A stretch of DNA of 41,941 nt. Source: Micromonospora echinofusca (lineage in GTDB: Bacteria; Actinomycetota; Actinomycetes; Mycobacteriales; Micromonosporaceae). The notes below the pieces were generated by a model, which worked only from the letters and a program-made list of their open reading frames with translations, was not told where the DNA came from and did not search any database. Where the stretch lies: NCBI RefSeq assembly GCF_017614955.1, contig NZ_WVUH01000012.1, forward strand, positions 1 to 41,941, in the 5' to 3' direction. The translations under genes and the position numbers were made by a program. Position 1 is the first letter of the stretch. Every line of letters starts with the position of its first letter. Below, in pieces: positions 17,238 through 23,596 of the stretch.

Positions 17238-17453
17238 GTCGCACCTACCCTGTCGCGTCGAAATGGCATCGGAGCAGGTCAGCGTCGACTACCTACCGCC
17301 GCTGACCCGTCGACAGCGAGTGTGGCAGCATGATCCGGTCGGGAATTATCGCGAATTGCGGTTGCGTCCGGGCTGTTCGTCCCCCGGACGGGCGCCGTAC
17401 CCGGACGCCGAACGGCTGAGGCGCCGCCGTCGGTGGCAGGGAAGGATGAAAGA

Positions 17454-17705
17454 ATGAATGTCCTCTTCCTCGGCGGCCCGTGGCACAACCAGCGCCACGA
17501 GGTGACCCCCGCCCGCCTGGCTTCGGCACTGCGTTCCCTGCCCACCCACTTCACCGTCCCGGTGGCCGCGGAGCACGCGAGGACCACCGACCCGGCCGCG
17601 CCCGCGCACAGCCACGTCACCTACACCCGCCGGTACGCGCGGTCGAACGGCGAGCGCCTGCCGGTCTACGTCGCCCCCGGCTACCAGGGGCCACCCCGGG
17701 CCTGA
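17454..17705 (+). CDS. Small conserved-looking protein of unknown function
   Basis: 83 aa, not assigned to a family. It starts MNVLFLGGPWHNQRHEV and ends with a short beta-rich segment YTRRYARSNGERLPVYVAPGY. The ATG at 17454 has GGGAAGGA upstream. Codon use is strongly actinobacterial and the gene ends at a 20-bp hairpin, so it looks real. The GGPxxNQRH element near the N-terminus recurs, to my memory, in small actinobacterial proteins of unknown function. Confidence 0.7.
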   Translation: MNVLFLGGPWHNQRHEVTPARLASALRSLPTHFTVPVAAEHARTTDPAAPAHSHVTYTRRYARSNGERLPVYVAPGYQGPPRA

Positions 17706-17741
17706 CCCCGGACCGGGTCGGCCGGGGCGGTACGGACCGCT

Positions 17742-17795
17742 GCCCGACCGGGGGCGGGAGAGCGGCACGAAACCGTCTCCCGCCCCCGGTCGGGC
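17742..17795. terminator. 20-bp perfect bidirectional terminator hairpin
   Basis: Arms 17742-17761 and 17776-17795 are perfectly complementary over 20 bp with a 14-nt loop. It sits between two convergent genes, 37 nt after one stop and 8 nt before the other. Confidence 0.85.
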
Positions 17796-17802
17796 GCACC
17801 GT

Positions 17803-18432
17803 TCAGTGGCCCCGGCTGATCCACTCGTCGAGGTGCGGGGCCTCCCGGCCGATGGTGGTGCTGTCCCCGTGGCCGGTGTGCACGGTCGTCTCCGGGGGCA
17901 GGGTGAGCAGCCGCTCCCGGATCGAGCCGATGATGGTGCCGAAGTCGCTGTACGAGCGACCGGTGGCGCCCGGACCACCGGCGAAGAGCGTGTCACCGGT
18001 GAACACCGCGCCCAGCCCGGGGGCGTGGAAGGAACAGGCACCGGGACTGTGCCCCGGCGTGTGCAGCACCGTCAGGGCGGTACCGGCGACCTCGATCCGC
18101 TGGCCGTCGGCCAACTCGCCCGCCGGTGGGGTGTCCGGGTGGACCATGTCCCACAGCACCCGGTCGGCGGGGTGCAGCAGCACCGGGGCGCCGGTCGCGG
18201 CGGCGAGCTGCGGGGCGACGCGGACGTGGTCGTCGTGGGCGTGGGTGGCGAGGATCGCGGTGACCCGCCGTCCACCCACGGTACGCAGGATCGCGTCCAC
18301 GTCGTGCGGGGCGTCGACCACCACGCACTCCACGTCGTCGCCGACCACCCAGACGTTGTTGTCCACGTCGAAGGTCTGCCCGTCGAGGGAGAAGGTGCCG
18401 GAGGTGACGGTGTGGTCGACCCGGGCCGGCAT
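17803..18432 (-). CDS. Metallo-beta-lactamase fold hydrolase of the mycothiol formaldehyde pathway
   Basis: 209 aa glyoxalase II-like MBL. Metal ligands are in THAHDDH, HTPGHSPG, FTGDTLF and the C-terminal HTGHGDSTT. The ATG at 18432 overlaps the stop of the dehydrogenase gene by one base (TGATG), so the two are translationally coupled. In mycobacteria the mycothiol-dependent formaldehyde dehydrogenase gene (Rv2259) also lies beside an MBL gene (Rv2260), and the proposed role is hydrolysis of S-formylmycothiol to formate and mycothiol. That assignment rests on this gene pairing. Confidence 0.85.
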   Translation of the reverse strand: MPARVDHTVTSGTFSLDGQTFDVDNNVWVVGDDVECVVVDAPHDVDAILRTVGGRRVTAILATHAHDDHVRVAPQLAAATGAPVLLHPADRVLWDMVHPDTPPAGELADGQRIEVAGTALTVLHTPGHSPGACSFHAPGLGAVFTGDTLFAGGPGATGRSYSDFGTIIGSIRERLLTLPPETTVHTGHGDSTTIGREAPHLDEWISRGH

Positions 18433-19517
18433 CAGAACACCACCACCGAGCGGAGCACGTCCCCGTGGTGCATCCTGGTGAACGCCTCCTCGACCTGGTC
18501 CAGGGCGATCTCCTCGCTGACGAAGGCGTCCAGGTCGAGCCGCCCCTGGAGGTACAGCTCGGTCAGCAGGGGGAAGTCCCGGCTGGGCAGGCAGTCGCCG
18601 TACCAGCTCGACTTCAGGGCCCCGCCGCGCCCGAAGACGTCCAGCAGCGGCAGGTCGACGGTCATCTGCGGGGTCGGTACGCCGACCAGCACGACCGTAC
18701 CGGCCAGGTCGCGGGCGTAGAACGCCTGCTTCCAGGTCTCCGGTCGACCGACCGCGTCGATCACCACGTCGGCGCCGAACCCGCCGGTGGCCGCCCGGAT
18801 CGCCTCGACCGGGTCCTCGGCGGAGGCGTTCACGGTGTGCGTGGCGCCGAACTTCCGGGCCCAGTCGAGTTTGCGGGCGTCGGTGTCCACCGCGATGATC
18901 GTCGTCGCGCCGGCCAGGGCCGCGCCGGCCACCGCCGCGTCGCCGACCCCGCCGCAGCCGATCACCGCCACCGAGTCGCCCCGGGTGACCTGACCGGTGT
19001 TCATCGCCGCGCCGAGCCCGGCCATCACGCCGCAGCCGAGCAGGCCGACGGCGGCCGGCCGGGCCGCCGGGTTGACCTTGGTGCACTGTCCGGCGTGGAC
19101 CAGGGTCTTCTCGGCGAACGCGCCGATACCCAGGGCCGGTGAGAGCACCGTACCGTCGGTGAGGGTCATCTTCTGGGCGGCGTTGTGGGTGGCGAAGCAG
19201 TACCAGGGCCGACCCCGCCGGCAGGCCCGGCAGGTGCCGCAGACCGCCCGCCAGTTGAGGACCACGAAGTCGCCGGGTGCGACGTCGGTGACGCCGTCGC
19301 CGACCTGTTCCACGATGCCGGCCGCCTCGTGGCCGAGCAGGAACGGGTACTCGTCGTTGATCCCGCCCTCCCGGTAGTGCAGGTCGGTGTGGCAGACGCC
19401 GCAGGCCTGGACGCGGACCACCGCCTCCCCCGGCCCCGGATCGGGTACCACGATGGTGGTCACCTCCACCGGCGCGCCCTTGGCCCGCGACACGACTCCC
19501 CGGACTTGCTGGCTCAC
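18432..19517 (-). CDS. mscR: S-(hydroxymethyl)mycothiol dehydrogenase (zinc alcohol dehydrogenase family)
   Basis: 361 aa class III-like zinc alcohol dehydrogenase. The catalytic zinc site is CGVCHTD plus GHEAAG, and the structural zinc cysteines lie in [26 protein letters not shown] is the nucleotide-binding motif, and D at AVDTDARK indicates NAD. It oxidises the adduct of formaldehyde and mycothiol (or nitroso-mycothiol). GTG start at 19517 with AAGGAGGAG upstream. It is first in a two-gene operon and diverges from a FadR-type regulator gene; the 205-nt gap carries a palindromic operator candidate that could also affect this gene. Confidence 0.9.
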   Translation of the reverse strand: MSQQVRGVVSRAKGAPVEVTTIVVPDPGPGEAVVRVQACGVCHTDLHYREGGINDEYPFLLGHEAAGIVEQVGDGVTDVAPGDFVVLNWRAVCGTCRACRRGRPWYCFATHNAAQKMTLTDGTVLSPALGIGAFAEKTLVHAGQCTKVNPAARPAAVGLLGCGVMAGLGAAMNTGQVTRGDSVAVIGCGGVGDAAVAGAALAGATTIIAVDTDARKLDWARKFGATHTVNASAEDPVEAIRAATGGFGADVVIDAVGRPETWKQAFYARDLAGTVVLVGVPTPQMTVDLPLLDVFGRGGALKSSWYGDCLPSRDFPLLTELYLQGRLDLDAFVSEEIALDQVEEAFTRMHHGDVLRSVVVF

Positions 19518-19671
19518 GGCACTCCTCCTTCTGCGCCCGTCGCCCGCACGGCTGCTGTCTCGCCGTGGCCGGTACGCCGGTCACGCATGGTCCCTGCGGC
19601 GAACCTACCTGCCACGGTCCGGTGCGGACCCACCCGACGCCGGACCCGCGCCCGACGCCCTGATCAGACAG

Positions 19672-19722
19672 ACTGGTCCAACCAGTTGACGGGCTGATGT
19701 GTGGCCCGTCACACTGCTCGCC
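19672..19722 (+). promoter_or_regulatory. FadR-like operator overlapping a candidate leaderless promoter
   Basis: ACTGGT-CCA-ACCAGT (19672-19686) is a perfect 6-bp inverted repeat that closely resembles the FadR-type GntR operator core (TGGTC..ACCA). Its last base begins a TTGACG -35 hexamer (19686-19691), followed 18 nt later by CACACT (19710-19715), placing the transcription start within a base or so of the ATG at 19723. Autorepression is the natural reading. The assignment is inference from pattern. Confidence 0.6.
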
Positions 19723-20436
19723 ATGAACCTGCGTCCCGTCCCCCGCAGCTCGGTCTCCGACCACGTCTTCGGCCAGTTGCGCGACGCCATCGTCAGCGGC
19801 ACGTATGCCCCCGGCGACCCGTTGCCCAGCGAACGGGAGCTGGGCGCGGTCCTCACCGTCAACCGGCACGCCGTACGCGAGGCGCTGCGCCGGCTCCAGC
19901 AGCTCGGCCTGGTCCGGGTCAGTCAGGGCGGCGCCACCCGGGTACTCGACTGGCGGGTGCACGCCGGACTCGACCTGGCCATGTCGCTCACCCAGGTCGA
20001 CGAGGTGCTGCCGATCGACACCCTGGTCCGCGACGTCCTGGAGATGCGGGCCTGCATCGGCACCGACGCGGCCCGGCTCTGCGCGCTGCGGGCCGACCCG
20101 GCCACCCGGGCGGCGGTCACCGGGGCGGTCACCGGGTACGTCGGGGCGGCCCCCGACCTGGACCGGATGGACCAGGCCAACATCGCCCTGTGGCGGCAGA
20201 TCGTGCAGGGCAGCGGCAACACCGCCTACCTGCTGGCCTTCAACAGCCTGGTCGGTGGCGCGCTGGCGGTCGGCCGGGTGCCGCCGCAGCGCCGTACCGC
20301 CGAACTGCTCGACACCGCCGGGCACCGCCGGTTGGCCGCGCTGATCGCCGACGGCGACGGCGACGGCGCCGCCGGGCAGGCCCACACGCTGCTCACCGCC
20401 CCCGTCACCGCCGCCACCGAACGGACCCGGACATGA
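19723..20436 (+). CDS. FadR-type GntR-family transcriptional regulator
   Basis: 237 aa. The N-terminal winged helix (SSVSDHVFGQLRDAIVSGTYAPGDPLPSERELG, then VNRHAVREALRRLQQLGLVRVSQGG) is classic GntR. The all-helical C-terminal domain (about 85-225) is the FadR/FCD-like ligand-binding type. No ribosome-binding site precedes the ATG at 19723, consistent with a leaderless message; an in-frame GTG at 19699 is the alternative. Its stop overlaps the next start as ATGA. Family members typically sense acyl-CoAs or organic acids. Here the two downstream membrane lipid enzymes suggest a lipid-derived effector. Confidence 0.9.
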   Translation: MNLRPVPRSSVSDHVFGQLRDAIVSGTYAPGDPLPSERELGAVLTVNRHAVREALRRLQQLGLVRVSQGGATRVLDWRVHAGLDLAMSLTQVDEVLPIDTLVRDVLEMRACIGTDAARLCALRADPATRAAVTGAVTGYVGAAPDLDRMDQANIALWRQIVQGSGNTAYLLAFNSLVGGALAVGRVPPQRRTAELLDTAGHRRLAALIADGDGDGAAGQAHTLLTAPVTAATERTRT

Positions 20437-21260
20437 TCCCCGCCGTGCTCTACGCCGTCCCCGCGTTCCTGCTGCTGATCACCATCGAAGCACTCTGGTA
20501 CCGGTACCGGCCGACCGACGACGAACGCGGCTACGAGGTCCGCGACACCGTCACCAGCCTCTCCATGGGCGCCGGCAGCCAGGTCGTCGGCGTGCCGTGG
20601 AAGCTGCTGACCGTGCTGGCCTACGCCGGCCTCTACACCGTCGCCCCGGTGCAGCTCTCCCCCACCAGCGTGTGGACCTGGGTGCTGCTGTTCCTCGCCG
20701 ACGACCTGGCCTACTACTGGTTCCACCGGTCGCACCACGAGGTACGCCTGTTGTGGGCCGGGCACGTGGTGCACCACTCCAGCGTCTTCTTCAACCTCTC
20801 CACCGCGCTGCGGCAGAGTTGGACGCCGGTGACCTCGATACCGTTCTGGCTGCCCCTGGCCCTGCTCGGCATCCCACCCTGGATGATCTTCCTCCAGCAG
20901 TCGGTCAGCCTGCTGTACCAGTTCTTCCTGCACACCGAGCGGGTCCGTACGCTGCCCCGGCCGGTCGAGTGGTTGTTCAACACCCCGTCGCACCACCGGG
21001 TCCACCACGGCGCGAACCCCGAGTACCTCGACCGCAACTACGGCGGCATCCTGATCGTCTGGGACCGGCTCTTCGGCACCTTCGAGCCCGAACGCGCCCC
21101 GGTCCGGTACGGCCTGACCAAGAACATCGACACCTACAACCCGCTGCGGGTGGCCACCCACGAGTACCTCTCGATCTGGGCGGACGTCCGCGCCACGGAC
21201 CGGTGGCGACACCGCCTCGGCTACCTGCTGGGCCGTCCGGGTTGGCAGCCGGTCCGATGA
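20433..21260 (+). CDS. Alkylglycerol monooxygenase-like membrane di-iron hydroxylase
   Basis: 275 aa member of the fatty acid hydroxylase/sterol desaturase superfamily. The histidine clusters are HRSHH (98-102), HVVHH (111-115), H167 and HHRVHH (187-192), with hydrophobic helices at 5-20, 45-70, 80-95 and 135-165. The stretches YYWFHRSHHEV, WAGHVVHHSS, NLSTALRQSW and LFNTPSHHRVHHG closely match, as I recall them, the signature of animal alkylglycerol monooxygenase (TMEM195) rather than sterol desaturases. That enzyme oxidises the ether bond of alkylglycerols, releasing a fatty aldehyde, using tetrahydropterin. Bacterial substrate and pterin use are inferred. ATGA overlaps both upstream and downstream show tight coupling. 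Confidence 0.82.
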   Translation: MIPAVLYAVPAFLLLITIEALWYRYRPTDDERGYEVRDTVTSLSMGAGSQVVGVPWKLLTVLAYAGLYTVAPVQLSPTSVWTWVLLFLADDLAYYWFHRSHHEVRLLWAGHVVHHSSVFFNLSTALRQSWTPVTSIPFWLPLALLGIPPWMIFLQQSVSLLYQFFLHTERVRTLPRPVEWLFNTPSHHRVHHGANPEYLDRNYGGILIVWDRLFGTFEPERAPVRYGLTKNIDTYNPLRVATHEYLSIWADVRATDRWRHRLGYLLGRPGWQPVR

Positions 21261-21907
21261 CCGTGCTGGTGCTGTTCGCGGTGGTCGCCGCGGTCGAACT
21301 GGTCGGCGTCGGCTTCGACCTCACGCTGGTGCAGTGGCTGGCCAAGCCGCTGCTGGCACCACTGCTGCTGCTCTGGTGGTGGCAACGCCGACGTCGGATG
21401 GATCCGGTCGCGGTGGGGTTGGTCTTCGCCACCGCCGGGGACGTGGCGCTGCTGATCGACTCGCCGGTGGCGTTCCTGGTGGGGATGGGCTTCTTCCTCG
21501 GTACGCAGCTCAGCTTCCTCACCGCGTTCCTGCGGCGTCGGCGTCCCCCGCTGCCGGTGTTCGTCGGGTACCTGGCGCTGTGGGCGCTGCTCAACGTGCT
21601 GCTGTGGAGCCGGCTCGGGCCGCTGCGGCTACCCATCCTCGGCTACAGCCTCGCCCTGACCGCGATGGCCGCCGCAGCGGTCGGCATCGGTCGTCGGGTC
21701 GCCGTCGGCGGGGCCCTGTTCCTCGTCTCCGACCTGCTGATCGGTCTCGGCGCGGCCGGGCTGACGCTACCGGCCCAGGGGCTGCTGGTGATGTCCACCT
21801 ACATCGCCGCGCTGCTGCTGATCACCACCGGCTGGGCGGCGACGACGGATGACCCGGTCCCCGGACCGGCGCACGCCCCCTCCGGGCCGGCCGGCGGAGG
21901 TCGTTAG
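21257..21907 (+). CDS. YhhN/TMEM86 family protein, probable lysoplasmalogenase
   Basis: 216 aa with about eight hydrophobic segments. The core pattern KPLLAPLLLLWWW, LVFATAGDVALLI, FLVGMGFFLGTQLSFLTAF and LFLVSDLLIGL is typical of the YhhN family, including the conserved aspartates in the AGD and SDLL positions. Characterised members (TMEM86B and a bacterial homologue) hydrolyse the vinyl-ether bond of lysoplasmalogens, giving a fatty aldehyde and a glycerophospho-compound. Its start overlaps the alkylglycerol monooxygenase-like gene as ATGA. The disordered tail of about 25 residues is Pro/Gly-rich. The pairing strongly suggests ether-lipid breakdown or recycling. Confidence 0.85.
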   Translation: MTVLVLFAVVAAVELVGVGFDLTLVQWLAKPLLAPLLLLWWWQRRRRMDPVAVGLVFATAGDVALLIDSPVAFLVGMGFFLGTQLSFLTAFLRRRRPPLPVFVGYLALWALLNVLLWSRLGPLRLPILGYSLALTAMAAAAVGIGRRVAVGGALFLVSDLLIGLGAAGLTLPAQGLLVMSTYIAALLLITTGWAATTDDPVPGPAHAPSGPAGGGR

Positions 21908-21910
21908 CAG

Positions 21911-21948
21911 GGGCCCCTTCCTATACCGGAAACGATAGGAAGGGGCCC
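21911..21948. terminator. GGGCCCC-type hairpin between convergent genes, possible dispersed repeat
   Basis: GGGCCCCTTCCTAT (21911-21924) pairs perfectly with ATAGGAAGGGGCCC (21935-21948); the loop is 10 nt and a pyrimidine-rich run follows. It fills most of the 45-nt gap between the YhhN and pabB-like genes. Nearly identical palindromes recur, to my memory, in Micromonospora genomes, so it may be a repeated element as well as a terminator. Confidence 0.75.
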
Positions 21949-21952
21949 TTCC

Positions 21953-23143
21953 TTACCGGAGGAGGGTGCGCAGCGGGGCGGCCTTGGCCCGGGCCTCGGC
22001 CACCTCGGCGGCCGGGTCGCTGCCCCAGGTGATGCCGCCACCGGCCCAGACGTGCAGCCGGTCGCCGTCGGCTGCGGCGGTGCGGATGGTCAGGCCGAGG
22101 TCCAGCCGGCCCGGCCCGACCCAGCCCAGCGCTCCCATCGCCGCGCCCCGACCGACCGGTTCCAGGGCGGCGATGTGCCGTAGCGCGGACAGCTTGGGCG
22201 CTCCGGTCACCGAGCCGCCGGGGCAGACCGCGCGGAGCAGGTCGGCCAGGCCGAGCCCGTCGGCCGGGGACGCGGAGACGGTGGACTCCGCCTGCCACAG
22301 GTCACACCAGCGGCGTACCGCGTAGAGGTCGTCCACCCGCACCGAACCGGTACGCGCCACCCGGGCCAGGTCGTTGCGTTCCAGGTCGACGATCATGATG
22401 TGTTCGGCGCGTTCCTTGGTGGAGGCGAGCAGTTCGGCCCGACCGGCCGGGGTGGCCGGCCGGGTGCCCTTGATCGGTCGGGTGACCAGCCGCCCGTCGA
22501 CCAGTTCGACCAGCGTCTCCGGGGAGGCGCAGCCGATGGCCCAGCCGGCACCGGCGAGGGTGCCGCCGTACCGGGCGCCGGGTAGTCCGCCGAGCCGGGC
22601 CAGCACCGGCAGCGGGTCGCCCCGGTACGGCGCGGCGGCGTGCCCGACCACGTTGACCTGGTAGATGTCGCCCCGGGCGATGGCGGTCCGGGCCGCGTCG
22701 ACGGCGGCGGCGTGCTGCTGTGCGGTCCAACTCGGCTGCCACGGCCCCCGCCACCACCCGTCGGGTCCCGGAGGAGCCGACGGGTGGTGGCGGGGGCCGT
22801 GTCCGTAGACGATCACCGCCACGTCCGGTACACCGGCCGCCGGGCTCGGTGCGCCGGGCGGGGCGTCGACCAGCACCGCCCCGGCGGCGGCGGAGACGAA
22901 CAGCGCGGCGCCGCAGGGGCCGTCCCCGTGCCGTCGGGGGTCGCCGGGGCGCGCCAGGTCGGTCACCGGCAGGTCGTGGGTGGACAGGAACTGCTCGATC
23001 AGCGTGGCCGGGTCACCCGGGTCGCCCAGGCGCCACTCGAACCGGTCCCGTTCCAGGAGGGAGTCGGCACAGGAGCCGGGCGCGGCGGGTACGCTCACCC
23101 GGCGTGGGAGCGCTTCCACACCGACCGGACCATGACCCATCAT
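21953..23143 (-). CDS. pabB: Aminodeoxychorismate synthase component I (PabB-like)
   Basis: 396 aa chorismate-binding enzyme. Diagnostic stretches are PIKGTRP, ASTKERAEHIMIVDLERNDL, GSVTGAPK and WAGGGITWGSDP near the C-terminus. It converts chorismate with ammonia to 4-amino-4-deoxychorismate for folate (p-aminobenzoate), or for a specialised metabolite. No glutamine amidotransferase (PabA) or lyase (PabC) is fused or adjacent. The N-terminal ~130 residues are variable and Pro/Gly-rich. Two adjacent ATGs (23143, 23140) have no good ribosome-binding site, so the start is uncertain. Anthranilate or isochorismate synthase is a less likely alternative. Confidence 0.85.
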   Translation of the reverse strand: MMGHGPVGVEALPRRVSVPAAPGSCADSLLERDRFEWRLGDPGDPATLIEQFLSTHDLPVTDLARPGDPRRHGDGPCGAALFVSAAAGAVLVDAPPGAPSPAAGVPDVAVIVYGHGPRHHPSAPPGPDGWWRGPWQPSWTAQQHAAAVDAARTAIARGDIYQVNVVGHAAAPYRGDPLPVLARLGGLPGARYGGTLAGAGWAIGCASPETLVELVDGRLVTRPIKGTRPATPAGRAELLASTKERAEHIMIVDLERNDLARVARTGSVRVDDLYAVRRWCDLWQAESTVSASPADGLGLADLLRAVCPGGSVTGAPKLSALRHIAALEPVGRGAAMGALGWVGPGRLDLGLTIRTAAADGDRLHVWAGGGITWGSDPAAEVAEARAKAAPLRTLLR

Positions 23144-23221
23144 CCGTTCAGTCGATTTCCGGCGTACCGGTCGGGAAGCTGCTCGATGGAGCGCACTTCG
23201 GCTTGGTACTGTGCGTCACTG

Positions 23222-23238
23222 GTCATGTGAACCATGAC
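23222..23238. promoter_or_regulatory. Inverted repeat upstream of the DUF5999 gene
   Basis: GTCATG-TGAAC-CATGAC is a perfect 6-bp inverted repeat about 30 nt before the DUF5999 start and near the divergent pabB-like start. A possible operator; no consensus promoter pair was identified. Confidence 0.35.
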
Positions 23239-23266
23239 ACAGTGCCCCCACAGTCCGGAGAACCCG

Positions 23267-23467
23267 ATGTGCCAGCACCTACCCACCTGCCCCTCCGCCG
23301 ACGCGACCGACCGCGAGGCCGCCCGCGTCATCGCATGCTTCCCTGAGCAGGGCTGGAGCCTGCTCTGTAACGGTGTCATCGTCTTCGAGGACACCGGCGA
23401 GCTGCTACCCGACGGCAGCAGCATCGCACCGCACCGGGGCCCCGCCCGGCACGCACTCGTAGCCTGA
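23267..23467 (+). CDS. Small DUF5999 family protein
   Basis: 66 aa from the ATG at 23267, which has CGGAG 7 nt upstream; an ATG at 23234 would add 11 unconserved residues. The sequence MCQHLPTCPSADATDREAAR, followed by EQGWSLLCNGVIVFEDTGELLPDG, matches my recollection of a widespread actinobacterial family of unknown function (DUF5999). Three cysteines (MCQH, TCPS, LLCNG) are conserved in the pattern I know, which might bind metal. It is a lone gene, divergent from pabB and convergent with gcvP. Confidence 0.8.
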   Translation: MCQHLPTCPSADATDREAARVIACFPEQGWSLLCNGVIVFEDTGELLPDGSSIAPHRGPARHALVA

Positions 23468-23556
23468 TCGTCGCTGTCAGTAGCACCTTCCCGGTGCCGA
23501 GCACAGGCTAGTACCCCACCTCGGGGCCGCCGCCCACCGGTCGGCGCGGCCCCACC

Positions 23557-23584
23557 TGCCGGGGCGGCACGTCCCGCCCCGGCA
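23557..23584. terminator. 11-bp hairpin between DUF5999 and gcvP
   Basis: TGCCGGGGCGG (23557-23567) and CCGCCCCGGCA (23574-23584) form a perfect stem with a 6-nt loop, 13 nt beyond the gcvP stop. A second, imperfect stem lies next to it (23523-23532 with 23542-23553). Confidence 0.65.
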
Positions 23585-23596
23585 CGGTCCGACGGC

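Noticed and set aside
1..17400. Complete PKS or NRPS biosynthetic cluster
   Set aside because: Tailoring, export and regulatory genes are present, but no ketosynthase, adenylation, condensation or terpene cyclase gene is in the window.
17803..20385. 860-codon minus-strand frame as one large fusion protein
   Set aside because: Only its C-terminal 209 codons (the metallo-beta-lactamase) make sense. The rest is antisense to the FadR-type gene or out of frame within the dehydrogenase gene.
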